A stretch of DNA of 27,467 nt from Paramacrobiotus richtersi (GCA_034698045.1 JAQGAU010000478.1:1-27467); one strand, 5' to 3'. Numbered from the stretch's first letter, positions 8,686 to 19,366 are shown. Translations and numbers: made by a program. The notes: generated from the letters alone by a model not told the origin.

Positions 8686-10507
8686 TTATGTGGTGCCTTT
8701 CCCTTCCAAACGGTTCCGTAACATTTGCTTGAGTTGCTTATTGCGGTCTTCCATGCTTGGTTCTTCGCTAGGTTCGCTCTTGTTGAGCAATCCCATAAGC
8801 CATTCATCCATCAGTTTAATAATCTCTTGCCTGGCGCGTAAGTTTTCCTGCAGTTTTTCCATGAGTTCAAAATAGCTGAACATGAGCTCCTTTGTCCATT
8901 CGGTCGATTTCATTTGAACTAGCTTCCCTAACAGATGCAGCCTTTTCAGGTAATCACACAGAAATTTCGTCCCGTCTTGATTCAGAATAGCTACGGGATT
9001 GTCTGTCGTATGCTGTTCTTGATGACTGGATGACCCTTCGACGGTGTCGAGGATCAGATTTTCTTCTGCAAATGTAACACATATTCGGCATTAGTGAAAC
9101 GGTTGTACAGCAAAAAGTGCAATATAACCGTACTGGAAGTTAACTCGGCCGTTTCTTCTGATATTTTCACATCGATAAATTGTTTAAATTCACTGAAAGC
9201 TGCATCGGGGACCTCTTTTTCTTCCTCTTCTTCTTCGCTGGACTCGGTTTTGCGGAGGTTTTGGAAAGTATTGACCACGACTCCCGCAAAGATATTGCGG
9301 AATATCAGCGACCCGATCAGCAGCCACAGCATCATATAAATTGTCGCGAATACGCAGTCGGGTAGTAGTTTGCACCAGGATCCATACAGCATTGCGTACC
9401 AATGATCGATGGTGAAAATTTGATACAGCGTTAGAAAGCCCCAATAAAGATTCCTGCAACACAGTTTTTCCTGAATAAATTGTCCTAATGGTCTTCTTAT
9501 TGTTTGACTAATCAACGGACTTACTGGAACCGATAACCGTAAAGAAGTACAGTTGGATCGGTGGTGTTAGTTTTGCTCATTTGATTGGCAATATTCTTCA
9601 GATCGCTCATACAAATAACTCCGGCGATAAGGAAGATATACATAAACAGTAAATATAAAACTAAAATCGATCCCATGTCCGACAGGGATTTCGTAACGGT
9701 AAACACAATGACCTTAATCCCTTCGCTTCGCGTTAAAACCCTCATTACTCTCAACACCTGAAAAGCTCGCATTGTCTTTTCTACTTGTGACAGCTGTTTG
9801 TTAGAAGGGTCCAGATGACCAATAATTCCGATAACGGTGGTAATGAGTGTGAATAACGTAACGGCAAAATCGAATGTATTCCATGGATTGTCCCAGAAAT
9901 CTCGGAAATTGACCATCCATTTCAGCAAGATCTCAAACATAAAGATAACCAACGCCAAGATATCCAAGCAGTCCAGTACTGAACGGACGTAAGCGGCATT
10001 AGCACCCGCGCGATCACCATATTCAGCTTGGAGCCCTAGCGTGATGCAGTTGTAAGCTATAACAAGTAGAATGAACTTCTGAAAGGTTTCGTTTTCCACT
10101 AGCCATCTGGCGAAGACATCTAGAGAAGGAACGCGACTGATCCGCGCGCGAAGATTACGGCGGATACGTACGCGAACGTCGCCGTACGTTTGGAACAACA
10201 GGTCTTGTTTTTCTTCGGGGAAGGGGTCACTCGTTACGACGGCGAAGGGTTTCTCGCGCATGACCAGCCGTTGTCTGACGGGATCCTCGAGGTCTGCTGG
10301 AGTACATTTAGGATTCTCTACTAAACCCCCTGCTAAACCACCTGTACCACTAGCTTCCAGCAACAAGAAATGCTGATAGATTTTGGCACGAAATAGCTCC
10401 GAATACACACTGAACGCAGATTGATCAAGATTCTCATTGTCTGCACTCGGGTAGTTATCGATGGGCTTCAGCTCATATAAGGAGCGAATATTGGAAAAGT
10501 CAGCCAT
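8686..10507 (-). CDS. CATSPER2: CatSper2-type sperm cation channel pore subunit, 560 aa, three exons
   Basis: One pore-forming subunit of the flagellar Ca2+ channel CatSper. Exons are 10507-9525, 9453-9134 and 9065-8686; introns are 71 and 68 nt, GT-AG, and phases close to 561 codons. A cytosolic N-terminus of about 140 residues precedes six membrane segments: S1 about 142-162, S2 178-200, S3 208-230, S4 243-268 with regularly spaced positive residues (R247, R253, R256, R260), S5 278-300 and S6 about 359-390. The pore loop reads FTIDHW, matching the T-x-D-x-W selectivity signature of CatSper subunits, with Asp344. S6 (MMLWLLIGSLIFRNI, then NTFQNLRK) matches CatSper2 better than the other subunits. 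A Glu-rich stretch and a helical, coiled-coil-like C-terminus follow, and total length is close to human CATSPER2 (about 530). The start ATGGCTGAC is the first in frame. It is divergent from the basic-protein gene. Confidence 0.93.
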
Positions 10508-10825
10508 GCTAGGCAGCTAGGTGAACCTGTTTACTAAATGAAAGTTGCGCTAGAATTTGGCATAGTTTTAGCAGTGAAGAGTTTTCCACAATCTATGCGA
10601 GTCGCAATAAAAATATAGCAGGTTACTACTGCTTGCTTCGAAAATCCAAATATCTGCCGAACCACCGAAGACCTACGCTTGCGAAAATTAGTAGTTATCT
10701 GATCCGGCGATTTGCTTGGTAACCGACAATGAAACGGAGAGGGGGCAACTACTGTTTGCGTTTGCACATAAATAAGCATCGAAACATGTCTGTGGTACTA
10801 TCTTGGCCCACCGTACTCTGGCGTA
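10508..10825. promoter_or_regulatory. Divergent intergenic region between the CatSper2-like and basic-protein genes
   Basis: Only 318 bp separate the two start codons, so both core promoters must lie here and could be shared. I see no clear TATA box. A head-to-head pair this close is a reasonable candidate for co-expression. Confidence 0.45.
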
Positions 10826-11991
10826 ATGCATAGAGCCCTTTCAGCCGTACTCCAGACTCGCGCAATCCCATTGCTAACAAGATCACCAAGAGGTATGTCC
10901 TTTTTTATCATTTGCATATTCGTTGATTGTCTCACGGTCAACAGACTGTTATTTGCTAATGCTCTTCTTTTCAACAATTTTAGGAAAGTTAAGCACGTAT
11001 CAGCAAGGATGGCGTTCCGGACCAATTCCGCCATTAATACGTTTGCCTATAATTTATTCCCCCACGAACGTGACTGAATTTCATCCCTTGTTGTCACCAA
11101 AATGTCCGGACACGTTCTTGTGGGCCGTAGCCAATTCGCCGCCATCTGTAATATTAGCGAAGAGCAAAAAATCCGATTCAGGCAAAAAGCCCACGAAAAA
11201 GCCCAGCGGATCTTCATCCAAAAGTTCGGGTACAACATCCAAAAAGCCAGTCAGCAAAAGCGGTAGCAAATCTTCGACCAAGAAACCCTCAAAGCCAGGT
11301 GGAGGTTCCGGTAAAGGCTCCTCAAAGGACAAGCCATCCAAAAAACCTAGTAAGTCATCGGGAAATTCCAAAAAGCCCAGCAAATCAGGTGGGGCACCTA
11401 AAGGGGACAAGCCTGCCAAGAAGCCGAGTAAATCTGGTGGAGGTGACAAACCGAAGAAGAAACCAAGTGGCACAAGTGGGAAATCGACGTCGAAGGGAAA
11501 ACCATCAAAGAAGCCTAGCGGTGCATCAGGCAAGAGTGGAAAATCAAAGACCAGTGGAAGTAAGGTTGAACAACAACAAGCATTCTGTCGATTTGACTTG
11601 GTTAGAGTCGCTGCGATAATTACAGCTTTTCATTGACAATCTAGAGACAAACTAAACCGTTCAGAACGTCTGTAAATTATTAGCCGGTCCCATTGGGTAA
11701 ACGCTATATGCAATTGTCAGTCCTACAGCGTGGTCTAGAAGTGACCTTTGCAGCTATTGGTAAACGTTGAAAAAAATAGGTACTGTTCAGCAAAATGCTC
11801 TATTTTCAGATGGTGGATCAAAAAAGCCAGCAAAAGATTCCGGTAAATCGAAGAAACCAAAGTCTAGTGGTAACATGGATAAACCCAAGAAATCCGGCTC
11901 CAATACGACAGGAAAAAGCAAACCCTCAGGGAAGAAATCTGGCGATAAATCGAAGCCATCCAAAGCTGGCGGGAAAAAAAGCAAAAAATGA
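10826..11991 (+). CDS. Lys/Ser/Pro/Gly-rich basic repeat protein (histone H1- or protamine-like composition), 274 aa
   Basis: The model is exon 1 10826-10892, exon 2 10984-11559 and exon 3 11810-11991; introns are 91 and 250 nt, GT-AG, and all phases agree. From residue about 81 to the end the chain is almost only Lys, Ser, Pro, Gly and Thr in irregular repeats of the type KKPSK, SGKS and KPSGKKSG. There is no hydrophobic core, and the net charge is very high. This resembles histone H1 tails and sperm nuclear basic proteins of the H1/protamine-like type, and it implies binding to DNA or another polyanion. The first 80 residues differ: MHRALSAVLQTRAIPLLTR looks like a mitochondrial presequence, followed by a hydrophobic, Pro-rich stretch. 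An alternative in-frame intron (GTTTGC at about 11041 to TTAG at about 11157) would remove much of that stretch. No homologue is recognised. Confidence 0.7.
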
Positions 11992-12018
11992 ACATACAAT
12001 GTAAATGATGGCTAAAGT

Positions 12019-12032
12019 TTTATTTTTTTATT
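12019..12032 (-). terminator. Polyadenylation signals of the NAP1-like gene
   Basis: Two overlapping-strand TTTATT words (AATAAA on the minus strand) lie about 105-115 nt past the NAP-like stop. The converging plus-strand gene has its own AATAAA at 12074-12079, so the two 3' untranslated regions probably overlap. Confidence 0.5.
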
Positions 12033-12073
12033 GTTGATCTTGTGAAGCGTCGCCCAAAGTATTTGCCTACAGC

Positions 12074-12079
12074 AATAAA
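12074..12079 (+). terminator. AATAAA polyadenylation signal of the basic repeat protein gene
   Basis: A canonical AATAAA lies 83 nt after the stop codon of the Lys-rich protein gene and just before the end of the opposing gene. Confidence 0.55.
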
Positions 12080-12134
12080 CTACCTCTTAATTACCTGCAG
12101 TCTAATAATACTGTAGTGCAATACTGCTCGTTGA

Positions 12135-13754
12135 TTATTCTTTATTTAACTGAGGCTTCGCATTGTCAGGAAGCTTTCCTTTTTTACTTATACCTTTTTG
12201 AACGGGTTTCTTAAAACCCTTACCAGATAACGCATGCACGTCGCATTCAGTGTCCGAAAGGAAATCAAGCGAATCGCTGTCACTCTCACTCTGCAAATCA
12301 AACAATTCTGCCACATCATCGCCACTATTCGGCTGATCGGCAATCTTTCGTAGTTCTTTGAGCCGAATTCCCCGGTGCTTTCTGTGGCGCGGCACCGTAT
12401 TTGTCTCCAGTAAGCCACGGAAATTTTTCTGCACCGCCGCATCGTTCTCTTCACTGGAGGAGCCAGCGGAACCCTTTGCGCTTTCGCCACTTGTGGTATC
12501 CTCCCCTACAGCGTATGCGCGTCCATGGCGGATCTTGTAACCGGTTTTTTTTAAAGCTAACCGCACATGCAAATCGAGCTCGTCATCTACCATCGTTTTC
12601 CTTAAATTTTTCGCTTTGGCTTTACTCTTCGCTTTGCTGCATTCTTTGGATGTCATTCGCAAGGTTTCGATCAGAGCCGTTGCCGCATCAACATGACCAA
12701 GACGTAAGGATTCTTCGGCGTTTCGGTGCCACTCGTCGAACAATCCGACTGCGTTGGGAACGATGCTCGTACGAATAATATAGGCCAATTCGAAATCGGA
12801 CAAAAGGACTGCTTTCATTGCTGCTTGAACTAATGTCGGTGCGTTGTCGATTTGTTGCCAGTTTGTGACACAGGGCTCGAAGAAATCATAGAAAGACGCC
12901 CGCGGATTGGCTCGCTTGCTTTTGTTTGATGCCCAACAAATTTTAGTACCGGAACACGAACTCAACAGGCATCCGGGAAAGTATAAACTGGAGCACGCGT
13001 CTAAAATATATTTTGCGAAATAGTAAGATTTTCGCAGCACTGAATTTGCGAAGAAAGGGTTATCGGAAAACTGGAACTCTAGAGTAAATCCCAAATTCTC
13101 GTGCACACACCGAATATCGTTCAAATAAGTCAGGGACAGTATATCGCATTTCTTGATGAGATCTGCAGTCGATTTATTTTGCAACAGAACTTTCAACCAG
13201 AAACTGCTAAGGACACCAGCTTCCCATGTCCTGGATTTCTCTACTTCCGTTGAGACTGTATTCCCAGATACGATAGCGTGGCGCGCCTGCAACAGCTTTG
13301 CCGCAGTCTTCTGGTATTTGGCTTCTTCGGCGATTCTCGCAAGATGATTTACGTAAGCAGCTTGGTGAACAGATTTCTGGAGTTCGTATAACTGCCCCAT
13401 TGGACTACTTGGAAGGTAAACAGGGTGAAATCCCTTGCTGGAACGCAGTCGTCGTAGCACTGCACGAAAAGGCTTATATTTGCAGGCGCTAGTGATGATA
13501 TCTTCAAGGACTTTCTGTCGGCGTAACGATTCTTCTGTAGTATTGACCGTTCCAAGTTTGGAAGAATAGGTTTCGTCAATGTCAGGTCGTCTAGAAGTCT
13601 GGACCGGACCTGAAGGCAGGTTTGTTTCGTCGTGGTTCTTGCTGAACGCTCTAATAATTTTGGAACTGGATTCAGGGTGTAGCGATTCCGGAACTTTTGT
13701 GGAGAATGTCTTCTTCAGGGTAGCGAGAGATGAATCTCGTTTCCGTACTGGCAT
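12135..13754 (-). CDS. Divergent NAP1-family histone chaperone, 539 aa, intronless
   Basis: NAP1-family proteins bind H2A-H2B and other basic nuclear proteins and shuttle them on and off DNA. The NAP domain spans about residues 80-345: a dimerisation helix (about 75-165); VLSSFWLKVL (181-190), the counterpart of the usual IPEFW; GFTLEFQFSDNPFFANSVL (222-240), a close match to the FTLEFHF..N.YF.N signature; SFYDFFEP (287-294); and DFELAYIIRTSIVPNAVGLF (320-339), matching the conserved DFE...RxxIIPRSV end of the domain. A tail of about 200 residues follows with Lys-rich and Glu/Asp/Ser-rich patches in place of the short acidic tail of NAP1. One uninterrupted exon in a neighbourhood of intron-containing genes may indicate retroposition. 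Start MPVRKRD is the first ATG of the frame. Human testis expresses several NAP1 paralogues, so a germline role is possible, but that is inference. Confidence 0.82.
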   Translation of the reverse strand: MPVRKRDSSLATLKKTFSTKVPESLHPESSSKIIRAFSKNHDETNLPSGPVQTSRRPDIDETYSSKLGTVNTTEESLRRQKVLEDIITSACKYKPFRAVLRRLRSSKGFHPVYLPSSPMGQLYELQKSVHQAAYVNHLARIAEEAKYQKTAAKLLQARHAIVSGNTVSTEVEKSRTWEAGVLSSFWLKVLLQNKSTADLIKKCDILSLTYLNDIRCVHENLGFTLEFQFSDNPFFANSVLRKSYYFAKYILDACSSLYFPGCLLSSCSGTKICWASNKSKRANPRASFYDFFEPCVTNWQQIDNAPTLVQAAMKAVLLSDFELAYIIRTSIVPNAVGLFDEWHRNAEESLRLGHVDAATALIETLRMTSKECSKAKSKAKAKNLRKTMVDDELDLHVRLALKKTGYKIRHGRAYAVGEDTTSGESAKGSAGSSSEENDAAVQKNFRGLLETNTVPRHRKHRGIRLKELRKIADQPNSGDDVAELFDLQSESDSDSLDFLSDTECDVHALSGKGFKKPVQKGISKKGKLPDNAKPQLNKE

Positions 13755-14553
13755 AGCTTGTGCACAGCGTGTGCCGGAAAGGTTTAGCTTACGGGCGAGT
13801 TACTGTTTGTTAACTCTCCCTAGCTGACTGAAAAAGCAGGAGCAAACGCACCCTCGGGTACTTAGATCCAAGATTCGCGTTATCACAGCACGTATGTGGA
13901 AAATGACACCGTGGCAAAAATGTAATCATCTAACCGTGGACCCAGCCGAGTTCGACATTTTGACTGAACTGTTCGTAGTCTGTACAAGTTGATGACCTCT
14001 TTAATTACTCGCTGCTGGAAATATGTATCTTACGATGGGTAAGCAAGCTTACCGATAAGAAGTGACCTATGTATAACCCATTTTACGAAGGGATTAGTTA
14101 ACACAAAATAATATATTTGTAAGCTGCACTGAAACTATATGCCCGGAAATATAGTTCCCTAGACACTTAAGTTTAGAACGGGTTCGTGGGTAGACTTTAC
14201 CGACTGTGTGCAACTACGACGTCAGGAAGGCTCCGCTCACAAACGCATCCATGAGTCATATTTTTAACTTTAGCCCTACGTTTCTGCATTGATTCCTGCA
14301 GCTGCGTTCGGTCGCATCGAATCATTCGTTACAGCTTCAATCTGAATGATCGAAAAAAAATCAGGAGCCGTGTAGTCCTTTCCTTGTTGTTTGTAGATCA
14401 GAATCTAAGCAACCCTTATTGGTTCCCGAGATCCGAATCTGGGCTGGCATAGCAGTAACAAACTACGCATAAAAATAACATTAGAGGTATAAAACCAGAA
14501 CTTTCTGTTATATTCCCGAACCCTGACAACTTTCTCATTCTTACTACCGTATA
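13755..14553. other. Divergent intergenic region between the NAP-like and protease genes
   Basis: About 800 bp without a coding signal, containing both promoters. On the protease side TATAAAA at 14488-14494 sits 60 nt before the start codon and is a credible TATA box. Nothing else is recognised. Confidence 0.45.
14488..14494 (+). promoter_or_regulatory. Probable TATA box of the CUB-LDLa-trypsin gene
   Basis: TATAAAA 60 nt upstream of the ATG would place transcription start about 30 nt downstream and leave a short leader of about 30 nt. Confidence 0.45.
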
Positions 14554-17362
14554 ATGATCAGAATTTGCTGTTTTACTATTTTTCATCTTGACTTCTGTGT
14601 ACTAAACTTCATGCTTCTGTTTGGTGCAGTAGTAGTTCAGGACAAATTTCCTTCGAACGTTCCTGCGTCGAATGTTATACTCCTAACAAATACCGCTGGT
14701 ACTAAACGATTACAGTCTCCGAATTATCCAAATCCTTATCCGAAAACGTCCAGGATGTCTTACTGGATTTCGGGATCCGGAAGTCCGATAAGGGTCGGTT
14801 TCCTTGTAATGAAAAAAACCAGTATAGCTAACTGCTTGCACGTACGTACGTATGATAACATCATAACAGTATGCAGATGCGCTTCGAAGGCACGACAGCG
14901 TATTTTCATTGTGCTTTATTGTTTGTGCACGGCATCAGGTTAACAATAAGCGGATTGGCACTGTGCTCGTGGTCACTCTATAACTGTAGTGCTTTTCCTG
15001 CAATACAATATTATTTTCCAATATAAAGTTATGCATTCTACAAGGAATACAATTTTTCCACTTGTATCTTTATAGAATGATAGAAATTATGGTATTCAGC
15101 AAAAACCGGTGCATTATTCTTTTTACAGATTCAGTCGAAGTATTTTTCACTCGCTCCGGAAAATTCTGATTCTGAAAACAAAGATTGTGATATCGATCGC
15201 CTAACAATTTGGGATGCGAAGTGTATGTAGGAAGGTTGAGCGCAACAAAACATCCAACTAACAAATGGTATGTTGTTTTGGACTAGATCCATATTTTGCC
15301 ATCGGAAAATTCTGCGGCAACGGACAAATCGATCTTCTTTCGTACAGCGATAGTGTGGTTCGTTATATTTTCAAACTGGATTTCGTGTACGAGGTCGATT
15401 GTTTCGTTTTCGAAAGGTAGTCATGTTTGACGCATCAGCTGACGGGACTTCTGGCGCCGGCTTTGACCTGGAAATATCCCGTAAACAGAATGTCGCAAAT
15501 ACCACTGTTTCGACAATCTGTCAGACTGCCACACTTTCATCTGCTTAGGATCATCGTGCGGGAAGGCGGATTTTGTCTGTCCATCTAAGGCTTCTGTTTG
15601 CGTTTCTAATGACAGGATCTGTGACGGTTTGTTTCTCTATAGCAAACAGTCTGCAAAGAACTTTATATGACATTTAATGGTGCATGGTAGGGATAAGAGA
15701 TTGTGACGATGGAGAAGACGAGATTTGTTCCATGGATTGTGGAAAATCGAAGGGGCAAATTGACCTCTCGTTGCGGACAAACGACAACCGCATAATCGGA
15801 GGAACACCAGTTACCCCATCCGAAACAGCCGCGTAAATGTGTGGAACATTACTTATTTGTCGATGGTTGCAGGTCCAAAGCCAGTCTTGGCCTTGGCAGG
15901 TGCGACTGTCTATTGGTGGTGCCATCTGTGGTGGATCCATAGTACGTGATGCATTCTCAATCGCGATTGCGTTCTTCGCTGCTTTGCCTTTATATCACGA
16001 AATAATACGTGCGAACTTATATTAGGTGGCACCGCAATGGATCGCAACCGCCGCGCACTGCTGCCTTAACGGAAACGACGTAGTCCAGTATGGCTTTTTA
16101 CAGGCATTCTCGTTTAATCTTCGTGTAAAGCTGCTTCATGTAGAACTTTGTTCAGCCTGATTTTTTAGACCGCCGCAAGTCCGAGTTGCTTTAAAACCCG
16201 AGTCATGCGGATTATCGCCAGCGACGGAAACAGTCCAGGCAGTTATCCAGCACCCGGAATATAAATCACACCGAGCGAACCAGAATGATTACTGTCTGCT
16301 GGTTTTGAGCCGGGTAAGCTTCAAGTATGCTGCAGAATATCATCGCGAACACTCGACATTTCCGCTCATTTTACACTCTAGCCGTTGGCGTTCTCAAATG
16401 ACGTCAAGCCAGTTTGTCTGCCCAGAGCGAACGATGTTGCCCAGATCCACGAGAAGTGCTTCACGGCCGGCTGCGGATCTATTACGCAATACAACGCTGA
16501 GGCAACTATCACAAGAAGCCCAGAATACCCGAATCAACTGATGCAAGCGTCGCTTGATATGGTTGCAAAGTCCAAGTGCTCTTCTGAAATCGAGATATCA
16601 CCGGAGACCGTGTGCGCATACTCCGAAGGAAACGACACGTATATATGCTATTGGCGATACTCCGTAGTGTAGTAATAATATCTTGTAGTGTAGTAGTTAT
16701 ATCTTGTAGCGAAGTCATACGTATTACATTGAAATAGGCGTGCAACCGGCAAAAATAAAAGTTTTTCTTTCATTGAATGAAAGAGATGTACGTATGTTTT
16801 TGTTATCCAGATGCCAAGGAGACAGTGGAGGACCTCTAATATGCAAGCGCCAAGACACTTCCGATTCTCAGTGGGTTCTTCATGGCGTCACATCATTTGG
16901 ATTGTAAGTTGGCATAGATTAACAGCCGGTATCGAACGTGTAAAACAACCTCACCAATTGCAAGCTTCGTTTCACGCACAAGTTTCCATGCGAAATCATA
17001 CGATATTAATTATAGAAACACGAGTTTTGATTACAACTTCTTTAACGTTATGAACTTTGATCAGTGGCTGTGGAGACGTATACCCGGGAGTGTACGCCCG
17101 AGCGCGCTCCATGCTCCCGTTCATTGCACGAACTGTCTACGCTAAAGCAAGAGTTGGCTGGCTGATCAATACGACGGTGGATAAAGTACAGATCATGCCT
17201 AGGTACGACGAGGATGTGCCTGTTCCAGTTATCCGGCTCGTGGGAGTAGCTGGCAGGCTTGGTATCGCCTGCAATACAGTTAGCACGACTCCGTTTATTC
17301 TGTTTTGGTCACTCTTAGCGCTTTCTTTTCATACTAAATTCGTGACATTTTATCGTGTTTAA
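14554..17362 (+). CDS. Secreted CUB-LDLa-trypsin serine protease, 550 aa, 12 exons
   Basis: Exons: 14554-14841, 15129-15222, 15287-15361, 15421-15480, 15549-15626, 15691-15832, 15881-15941, 16026-16087, 16169-16313, 16382-16638, 16811-16903, 17065-17362. All junctions are GT-AG and in phase. A signal peptide covers about residues 1-30. A CUB domain follows (about 40-172) with LQSPNYPNPYP, then Cys94, Cys116, FCG at 136-138 and GAGFDLEIS. An LDLa module (176-211) has six Cys and the Ca2+ motif CDGIRDCDDGEDE. Cys215 probably bridges to the catalytic chain, and activation is expected at Arg232-Ile233 (NRIIGG). The triad is His277 (TAAHC), Asp327 (NDYCLL) and Ser426 (CQGDSGGP); Asp420, the chymotrypsin-189 equivalent, predicts trypsin-like cleavage after Arg or Lys. 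Oddities: the conserved GWG reads GCG, and a hydrophobic C-terminus (526-550) could be a GPI signal or anchor. Native substrate unknown. Confidence 0.88.
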
Positions 17363-17746
17363 GTTGTTTGCTTGTGATTTGATGGTTGCGCTGAAGGTTT
17401 ATCCCAACAAACACTGCCGCATGTAACCAATTGCAACGGCCGCTATTCACTAGTCACATGCGAGTCAACTGATGTTCTTGTTCAACTGATGTTGACGAAA
17501 AGAATTACCAATGCCGTTGTTTTCCATTGTATCACCATCGTAACAATAATATATCCCGTGGGTGTTAACTGTCGTCCGTATTTAGAAGTGCAACTTACAT
17601 CCATACATAAACCATTGGAATTTTGAGATTACCGGATATTTTTGAAATTGTACAGATTCTGTAATATAACACGCGATAATTGGAAAAAAATTTATCAGAC
17701 AGTAATAGGCTGCCATTCGACTGGGCTAGGACTGCATCTACTAAAA
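17363..17746. other. Intergenic region before TPPP
   Basis: 384 bp between the protease stop and the TPPP start, both on the plus strand. It must hold the protease 3' untranslated region and the TPPP promoter. I see no repeat, RNA gene or clear TATA box. Confidence 0.4.
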
Positions 17747-18571
17747 ATGCCGGCCGATCTAACCAAAATTAGCGACGCCGATCTGAAGCCTGGCTTCGAT
17801 GCGTATGGCAAGTTTGGGGACAAGAACTTCACTGGTAATAACATGGCACTGAAAAACGCTGACAAATGGCTCAAGGAAGCTGACGTTTTTGGAAAGAAGA
17901 TTACAACCACGGATACGAGCATAACTTTCAAGAAAGTTGTTGGGTAAGCTATCCCTGGCTGGATAGGATGCTGGATAAGAACTTTCAAGAAAACACATAG
18001 AATCTCATGTTGTGCGCCTCACCAAGAGCTGTTAAATATTAACATATTTAACACCCAAATCATATCTGATATCGCTAACGTGACTAATCACAGAGCTAAA
18101 TGGCAATATCTGATCTGTAACCGAACGTTATCTTCTTTTAGGAATAGCGAGAAAACAATGACTTTTGACAAGTTCAAACAGTTTTTGGGCTTGTTGGCGG
18201 AAGCAGCAAATAAAGAAGACCCGACGGGAGAACTGCAGAAAATTGTCGGGAAACTGAAAAGTCGTAGCGGCCCGGGAACAACAAACACGACCGTAAGGAG
18301 TGTGACCTCCCTGTAAAAATGTTTGTAGACTACATGTACATTTTTGTTAACGCATGATCCTTAGTCAAAAATTATACATGTTTTCCAGGCTGTTAGTGAT
18401 GCTGGAGCAGTCGATCGTTTAACCGACACCAGCAAATACACCGGGAGTCATAAAGAGCGCTTTGACGCCGAGGGAAAAGGTAAAGGTATAGAAGGACGTG
18501 AAGATGTTGCGAAGAATGACGGCTTTGTCGGTGGCTACAAGGGCGCAGGAACCTTCGACAAACCTAAGTAA
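17747..18571 (+). CDS. TPPP: p25-alpha / tubulin polymerisation-promoting protein, short form, 176 aa, three exons
   Basis: A small, partly disordered protein that binds and bundles microtubules; members occur in ciliated and flagellated eukaryotes. Exons are 17747-17943, 18142-18292 and 18389-18571, with introns of 198 and 96 nt that are GT-AG and in phase. Start [10 protein letters not shown] is chosen because homology begins there; the frame runs further upstream but without family features. The p25-alpha core has the conserved [37 protein letters not shown] and [14 protein letters not shown]. The C-terminal signature is complete: [10 protein letters not shown], then [11 protein letters not shown] and [14 protein letters not shown]. 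The long N-terminal extension of vertebrate TPPP1 is absent, which is normal for invertebrate members. The family is found in flagellated organisms, consistent with a sperm or cilium role here. Confidence 0.95.
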
Positions 18572-19366
18572 TGCATGGATCACTTGCGACGAATGTTAGT
18601 CGGAGAGCCGATGGCCAGTTTTACCGAGCGTATGTGGTTTTATGTCGCGCCGTGGATCTTAGTCTTCTGGACGAAACGAATGACTAGTATCATAATATAA
18701 ATGTCCGTCTGTGATAGTACAAAGTGGACTTTTATTTGAATTTAAACTGCAGTGTGGACGGATGTAGCCCACAGTGTAACCGGCACGGTAATCGATTCTC
18801 GCTAGAAGTTTTTCCGTTGATCTTTGTGCGTGTCGAACATTTTCGACCGTCATGCCGTGATTCATATATTAATTTTTCTTTGGAGATGTTCCTTTCTGCA
18901 GTCCTGTCATCCGTTCTCATAAACAAAACGAATTTCCAGCAGAATGTAACTTTGGACCCCGTCAAACTCTGGTATCGGGTGAATAGCCAGCTTCTGTTTT
19001 CACGCCCTTTATCTCAAAACCGACAAAAAACTTAGAAAATCGGGACGTTCTCTATTATAGCCGTAAACTGGAGACGGGAGTTGGACTTCTTATAAACCTG
19101 CGACAGCTTTTCCCAAGATTCTGTACTCGCGTATCTTGGAAACCACCTCATCCCGAGAAAGATACCACCTCGAAAAGTTATGAATAATGCTGTGTTATTC
19201 CGGGTACTATTAATTCTTAGGCTTATATTATCCCTCTCGATTTGCTGTCGAAAAACTGGTTTCTTCCCCGTTGACTCTGGTGTCACTGTTTCGTCTGGAT
19301 CAAGATCTGCAAAGTTTTGTTCGATTTGAACTACGATGATTATACTAGTCGTTTACAAGTCCCGCG
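18572..19366. other. Intergenic region between TPPP and the Cys-rich gene
   Basis: 795 bp in which I find no coding signal. Frames on both strands begin with non-ATG codons and show no domain features. It should contain the TPPP 3' untranslated region and the promoter of the Cys-rich gene. Confidence 0.4.

Noticed and set aside
11081-11533. Minus-strand 150-codon frame rich in Gly, Phe, Leu and Pro
   Set aside because: It is the antisense shadow of the Lys/Ser/Pro/Gly repeats of the plus-strand gene; codon repetition keeps the opposite strand open.
14554-17362. Reading the CUB-protease locus as a decayed pseudogene
   Set aside because: The apparent stops and frame changes all fall in small GT-AG introns; the joined exons keep every catalytic, disulfide and calcium-site residue.
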